Assembly: GCA_913041905.1 (NCBI GenBank)
Contig: CAJWJQ010000036.1
Span: 1-10,308, forward strand
DNA: 10,308 bases
Direction: 5' to 3'
DNA from: GCA-2718845 sp913041905
GTDB lineage: Bacteria > Pseudomonadota > Gammaproteobacteria > GCA-002705445 > GCA-002716945
The notes beneath the pieces are model-generated. The model searched no databases, had not been told where the DNA came from, and worked only from the letters and a program-made list of their open reading frames with translations. Every line of letters begins with the position of its first letter. The stretch's first letter is position 1. The translations under genes were made by a program, and so were the position numbers. Of this stretch, positions 7,047 to 10,308 are shown in pieces.

Positions 7047-7075
7047 ATTATATTTCTTATAATATAACAATCCAA
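7047..7075 (-). promoter_or_regulatory. Predicted rppH promoter
   Basis: On the minus strand TTGGAT (7070-7075) and a perfect TATAAT (7047-7052) are 17 bp apart. Transcription would start near 7040, leaving a ~24-nt leader before the ATG at 7016. This placement is the main argument against the upstream TTG start. Confidence 0.55.
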
Positions 7076-7085
7076 CCAAAGTTTA

Positions 7086-7114
7086 TTAAATATTTAGCAA
7101 TATGATGTTATTAT
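7086..7114 (+). promoter_or_regulatory. Possible promoter of the HAD/CIA30 gene pair
   Basis: On the plus strand TTAAAT (7086-7091) and TATTAT (7109-7114) are 17 bp apart, giving a leader of ~19 nt before the HAD start codon. The DNA is so AT-rich that such matches arise easily. No Shine-Dalgarno precedes the ATG at 7140. Confidence 0.3.
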
Positions 7115-7139
7115 AAGTTTTAAAAATTACTACTACACT

Positions 7140-7790
7140 ATGTCTGACTTAATTATTTTTGATTTAGATAACACTCTTTTAAATGGCGATAGCGACCGAA
7201 ACTGGGGTATTTATCTTGCAGAAAAAAATATCGTAGATGATGATTACTTAAAAAGGAGCGAAAAATTCTACGCTAATTATTATGCTGGAAACTTAGATAT
7301 TCATGGTTTTTTAAATTTCTGTGTAGAGCCTCTAAAAAATAACTCAATGGAATTATTATTAGAAACAAGAAAGACTTTTATTGAAGAGAAAATTAAACCT
7401 ATTGTTTTAGAAAAAGGTTTTGGCGCTGTTACTAATGAGTTAAATAATAATAAAGTTATTATCGCCACAGCAACTAATAGTTTTGTAACTAGACCTATAG
7501 CTGATTTATTTGGAGTTAAAGATTTAATAGCTACAGAGTTTGAAATAATTGATAATAAATTTACAGGAAAAGTTCTTGGTACTCCATGTTTTCAAGAAGG
7601 TAAAGTTAGCAAGGTTATAGATTGGATTAATGACAATGGTTATAATCTATCTTCTACAACTTTTTACTCAGATTCCTTCAATGACCTTCCTTTATTAAAA
7701 AAAGTAAATAAAGCAATTATTGTTGACGGCGATGATAAACTAATCAAAGAGGCAAATAATAATGGGTGGGACTGTATATCATTTAGATAA
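7140..7790 (+). CDS. HAD superfamily IB phosphatase (SerB-like)
   Basis: A 216-aa cytoplasmic hydrolase of the HAD-IB (phosphoserine-phosphatase-like) group that dephosphorylates a small phosphorylated metabolite; the substrate cannot be read from sequence. Motif I is FDLDNTL with D8 as nucleophile and D10 as acid/base. Motif II lies in ATATNSF (109-115), motif III is K155 in QEGKV, and motif IV is YSDSFNDLPLL with D178 and D182. The cap domain is the helical stretch at about 15-90. It lacks the N-terminal ACT domain of long SerB proteins, and the window offers no serine-pathway context. The last 29 bp overlap the next gene, so the two are probably translated from one mRNA. Confidence 0.88.
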   Translation: MSDLIIFDLDNTLLNGDSDRNWGIYLAEKNIVDDDYLKRSEKFYANYYAGNLDIHGFLNFCVEPLKNNSMELLLETRKTFIEEKIKPIVLEKGFGAVTNELNNNKVIIATATNSFVTRPIADLFGVKDLIATEFEIIDNKFTGKVLGTPCFQEGKVSKVIDWINDNGYNLSSTTFYSDSFNDLPLLKKVNKAIIVDGDDKLIKEANNNGWDCISFR

Positions 7791-8379
7791 AAAAAAATAT
7801 CTCTCTTTTATTATCATATTATTAATGTATTCAAATTTTATTTGGTCTAATACTATGGTTATTGATGATATGAAAAATTCTAATAGTATTGTTGAACAAA
7901 AAGATTATTGTGAAGAAAATACAACAAGATGGTGTTTTGTAACTGATAAAGTAATGGGTGGAGTTTCTGAGGGTAATTTAGAAATAAAATATGACAATGA
8001 GTTTTCTTATTATAATATGCAAGGAAATGTATCCACAGAAAATAACGGTGGTTTCATTCAATTTAGAACTCAAATAAAAGGACATCCAGAAAATAAACTA
8101 TTTAAAGGTATTAGAATTAAAGTTCGAGGAAATAATGAAAAATATGCAATTCATCTTCGTACAAAATATTTATTCTTTCCTTGGCAATATTATGAATCTA
8201 TTTTTACTGCAGATAATAATTGGAAAATAATAGACATTCCGCTTAGTAGTTTTAAAAAATCTAATTTTTATCAACCAAGTGAAATATCATCGATAGACAT
8301 TAACACCATTGGGGTAGTTGCCATAGGAAGAGATTTTAAAGCAAACATAGATTTAGCATTTATAGAACTAACTGAGTAA
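7762..8379 (+). CDS. Exported CIA30-domain protein
   Basis: A 205-aa protein with a positively charged N terminus (HLDKKK) and a hydrophobic segment at about 13-28 ending in FIWSNT, so it is probably secreted or anchored facing the periplasm. The rest matches the CIA30 domain (named for mitochondrial complex I intermediate-associated protein 30/NDUFAF1), a galactose-binding-like beta-sandwich. Characteristic are RWCFVTDKVMGGVSEG (56-71), NGGFIQFRTQ (95-104), GIRIKVRG (116-123), the WKIIDIPLSSFK region (154-165) and a C-terminal strand FKANIDLAFIELTE. Bacterial members have no settled function, and a role in respiratory complex assembly would be a guess, especially if it is periplasmic. The ATG follows an AGAGG site inside the HAD coding region. 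Its end overlaps the convergent 82-aa gene by 12 bp. Confidence 0.8.
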   Translation: MGGTVYHLDKKKYLSFIIILLMYSNFIWSNTMVIDDMKNSNSIVEQKDYCEENTTRWCFVTDKVMGGVSEGNLEIKYDNEFSYYNMQGNVSTENNGGFIQFRTQIKGHPENKLFKGIRIKVRGNNEKYAIHLRTKYLFFPWQYYESIFTADNNWKIIDIPLSSFKKSNFYQPSEISSIDINTIGVVAIGRDFKANIDLAFIELTE

Positions 8380-8616
8380 TTCAAAAATATTAGTTATATA
8401 ACCATGATAATACAAATATCCTGATGCGAATATAGGAATCTGTAAACCAAAATTGGTCATGATAGCTTTATCACTAATAAAATATCCATATGCTAGCCAT
8501 CCTGCAGCTCCAATAGAATGCATAAAGATATAATATGGATATATTTTAAATTGCGCCATTAAAATTCCTGTTAGAATAAAAACAGTGCTTACCCATTTAA
8601 GTGCACTAAGAGTCAT
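8368..8616 (-). CDS. Small integral membrane protein, unknown function
   Basis: 82 aa, very hydrophobic, with probably three membrane segments at about 7-23, 27-46 and 52-71. Only short polar stretches separate them (QFKIYPYY, ISDKAIM). Aromatic residues are frequent (nine Tyr), and no catalytic motif or cysteine is present. The general pattern (KW..T..ILTGI..A..K.YP......H..GA..W) resembles small uncharacterised membrane proteins of marine Proteobacteria, but I cannot name a family with confidence. A GGAG site (8625-8628) eight bases before the ATG supports translation. The FemAB-like gene ends 15 bp upstream on the same strand, so it is probably the last gene of the dcd operon. It stops with TAG inside the end of the CIA30 gene. 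Confidence 0.75.
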   Translation of the reverse strand: MTLSALKWVSTVFILTGILMAQFKIYPYYIFMHSIGAAGWLAYGYFISDKAIMTNFGLQIPIFASGYLYYHGYITNIFELLS

Positions 8617-8631
8617 TTTATTTTCTCCATG

Positions 8632-9657
8632 TTATTTTTTGTTTTTAAATTTTATTGCTTTATTAAATAAATAATTATGTATTTTTGATTTGGCTATATC
8701 AAACTCGCCTATACGATTTACTGTCGTGCCATTAAATCCTTCTTTAAAAAAATCTACACCGGCAGATGATCCATCTTCAGATAGTCCTCCAAAATCTAAT
8801 TGTGTTACATTTTGTTTTTTTAAATATTTATATAAATTAAAAATCATTCCATAAGATGCAGAAACCTCTCTTCCCCTCTCTGTGGATGCAGCATAATGAT
8901 AAAAGGCTTTATTATCAAAAATGCTAATTAGACATGAGGAAATAACTTCTTTATTCTCAAAACCAGAAAAAGCAAATACTTTTGGTACTCCATCATCATT
9001 GGTTCCTAAAAATTTACTAAAAAGGGTTATATCCACTATAGGTAAGTTTAAGTGTTTAGCTTTTTGCATATCTTTATAAATTTTTGTAAATATTTTATCG
9101 GCCTGTTTGCCTTCTTCGGCCTTCCAGTCAATATTTGATTTTTCTGATTGTTTAATATAATACCGATGCTTTTTTTTAACTTGTTTTAAAAACTCATCCT
9201 CTGACTGTATTTCTATGACAGATGTTTTTCTACTTGTGATAACGTGTTTTGGTTTTGTAAAAATATCAAAAAACTCCCTATTAATATCATTATCTTGCAT
9301 AAATGTTTTACATCTAAGGTTAGCAATATCATATTCAGCTATAGACTCTCTGAATTTATCAAGGGCAGCTAAAATATTTTCTTTGGGTTTAGATCTAATT
9401 AAAGGGCCTCCAGGACACCAGGCAATTGAAACTCCAAAAACTTTTTTAATAAGGATTTGACCAATCAGGATAATCTCTAAACTTTCGTTATCACTTACTG
9501 TTACTCGAAGAGGCATCCACCCTTCAGATTCTTTAAGTTCACCCCACTCATAAGATTGAAAAATATTGCTTTCATTAAATTGTTTTAAGCAATTATTCCA
9601 ATCTGCTTTATTGTGAAAATTTTTTTGAAGTGTTTGATTTATAATATATTCAGTCAC
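8632..9657 (-). CDS. FemAB/GNAT-like aminoacyltransferase family protein
   Basis: A 341-aa protein of the FemAB-like (peptidoglycan bridge formation, GNAT fold) superfamily. Landmarks are FQSYEWGELKESEGW (33-47), WCPGGPLI (80-87), the basic KKKHRYYIKQSEK (161-173), YHYAAS (253-258) and the C-terminal LDFGG...AGVDFFKEGFNG (287-310), which closely matches the conserved end of FemAB proteins. In Gram-positives these enzymes add amino acids from aminoacyl-tRNA to lipid II, and the same fold is used for other acyl transfers in Gram-negatives, so the substrate here is unknown. It lacks the coiled-coil arm of FemA. No signal peptide is seen. The start is GTG, two bases after the dcd stop and without a clear Shine-Dalgarno, which suggests translational coupling. 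The next ATG would remove 47 residues including conserved sequence. Confidence 0.82.
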   Translation of the reverse strand: MTEYIINQTLQKNFHNKADWNNCLKQFNESNIFQSYEWGELKESEGWMPLRVTVSDNESLEIILIGQILIKKVFGVSIAWCPGGPLIRSKPKENILAALDKFRESIAEYDIANLRCKTFMQDNDINREFFDIFTKPKHVITSRKTSVIEIQSEDEFLKQVKKKHRYYIKQSEKSNIDWKAEEGKQADKIFTKIYKDMQKAKHLNLPIVDITLFSKFLGTNDDGVPKVFAFSGFENKEVISSCLISIFDNKAFYHYAASTERGREVSASYGMIFNLYKYLKKQNVTQLDFGGLSEDGSSAGVDFFKEGFNGTTVNRIGEFDIAKSKIHNYLFNKAIKFKNKK

Positions 9658-9659
9658 AA

Positions 9660-10226
9660 TTAAGTTTTAGGTAGAGTAACACCTTTTTGGCCTTGATATT
9701 TTCCATCTCTATCTTTATATGAAGTCTCGCACACTTCATCGGATTCTAAAAAGATAAATTGAGCTACTCCTTCGTTAGCATATATTTTTGCTGGCAGTGA
9801 TGTTGTATTTGAAAATTCAAGCGTTACATGCCCTTCCCACTCTGGCTCTAATGGGGTTACGTTTACAATAATCCCACACCTTGCATAAGTTGATTTACCT
9901 AAACATAATGTTAGTACTTGTCTTGGGATTTTAAAATATTCAACGGTCCTAGCTAGCGCAAATGAATTAGGAGGGATTGTGCAAACATCTGATTTAATGT
10001 TAACAAAACTATTATCATCAAAATTTTTAGGATCTACCATAGATGAGTTGATATTAGTAAAAACTTTAAATTCATCAGCACAACGAACATCATAACCATA
10101 GCTTGATGTCCCATATGAAATTATTCTGCCATCACCGTTTGCTTTGACTTGGTTTTCTTGAAAGGGCTCTATCATCCCGTGTTTGAGAGCCATATCTTTA
10201 ATCCATTTATCAGATTTGATTGCCAT
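9660..10226 (-). CDS. dcd: dCTP deaminase
   Basis: Deaminates dCTP to dUTP, which dUTPase converts to dUMP for thymidylate synthesis. It has 188 aa, the size of the pseudomonad-type enzyme. Motifs are GTSSYGYDVRCADEFKVF (39-56), SDVCTIPPNSFALARTVEY (79-97), GKSTYARCGIIVNVTP (110-125) and EWEGHVTLEFSNTT (129-142). E137 corresponds to the catalytic glutamate (E138 in E. coli). The C terminus YQGQKGVTLPKT closes the trimer site in relatives. The -10 box ends six bases before the ATG and no Shine-Dalgarno is present, so the mRNA may be leaderless. It heads a tight operon with the FemAB-like and small membrane protein genes. Confidence 0.97.
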   Translation of the reverse strand: MAIKSDKWIKDMALKHGMIEPFQENQVKANGDGRIISYGTSSYGYDVRCADEFKVFTNINSSMVDPKNFDDNSFVNIKSDVCTIPPNSFALARTVEYFKIPRQVLTLCLGKSTYARCGIIVNVTPLEPEWEGHVTLEFSNTTSLPAKIYANEGVAQFIFLESDEVCETSYKDRDGKYQGQKGVTLPKT

Positions 10227-10232
10227 TTGGCT

Positions 10233-10261
10233 ATTATAATATAAATAATCTCTTTAGTCGT
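10233..10261 (-). promoter_or_regulatory. Predicted dcd operon promoter (leaderless candidate)
   Basis: A perfect minus-strand TATAAT (10233-10238) has a partial -35, ACGACT (10256-10261), 17 bp upstream. Counting seven bases from the -10 puts the transcription start on the A of the dcd ATG at 10226. Confidence 0.45.
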
Positions 10262-10288
10262 TTTGAATAACAATTTTTGGAAATACAG

Positions 10289-10308
10289 ATGAGTAATCTT
10301 TTTTACGC
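10289..10308 (+). CDS. Possible start of a divergent gene, cut by the window edge
   Basis: An ATG at 10289 opens a frame reading M-S-N-L-F-Y to the window end, with a TTGGA purine-rich stretch ~9-13 bases before it as a possible ribosome site. It would be divergent from dcd across ~62 bp. Six codons are too few to assign a product. In pseudomonads metG lies close to dcd (with mrp between them, from memory), so metG is one guess from context only. Confidence 0.35.

Noticed and set aside
9215..9460. 81-codon open frame antisense to the FemAB-like gene
   Set aside because: Fully inside conserved FemAB-like sequence and without a credible start context.

Overview
The window is AT-rich (roughly 30% G+C by eye), gene-dense chromosomal DNA. 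It appears to come from a streamlined gammaproteobacterium, plausibly a marine low-GC lineage of the SAR86 kind. The lineage is an inference from three things: the 16S fragment, the base composition, and the gene order 16S / tyrS / anmK / erpA / bactofilin / argC, which resembles the order I recall from pseudomonads. No transposase, integrase, CRISPR array, phage gene or tRNA gene was seen.

Left part (1-1741, all minus strand): tyrosyl-tRNA synthetase is followed in the same direction by a 205-bp rrn leader and the first ~327 nt of a 16S rRNA gene, cut by the window edge. The leader has a perfect -10 hexamer, a small hairpin and a boxA-like antitermination element. The 16S 5' end carries A where C18 (E. 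coli numbering) is expected, in the central pseudoknot. This is the most striking single base in the window.

Middle (1742-6563): anmK (anhydro-MurNAc kinase, wall recycling) runs divergently from tyrS and meets gltA tail-to-tail with overlapping stop codons. A minus-strand series argC, bactofilin, erpA, gltA covers arginine synthesis, a polymer-forming cytoskeletal protein, Fe-S cluster delivery and a short-type citrate synthase. hemJ (protoporphyrinogen oxidase, heme synthesis) runs divergently from argC.

Right part (6540-10308): rppH (mRNA 5' pyrophosphohydrolase) converges on hemJ. Divergent from it is a HAD-IB phosphatase overlapping an exported CIA30-domain protein. A compact minus-strand operon follows: dcd (dCTP deaminase), a FemAB/GNAT-like aminoacyltransferase and an 82-residue membrane protein. 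A divergent gene start lies at the right edge.

Functionally this is mostly housekeeping. The least characterised genes are the CIA30 protein, the FemAB-like protein and the 82-aa membrane protein. Packing is tight: all three convergent pairs overlap (4, 24 and 12 bp), one tandem pair overlaps by 29 bp, and several starts lack a Shine-Dalgarno sequence. I see no convincing new multi-gene system.
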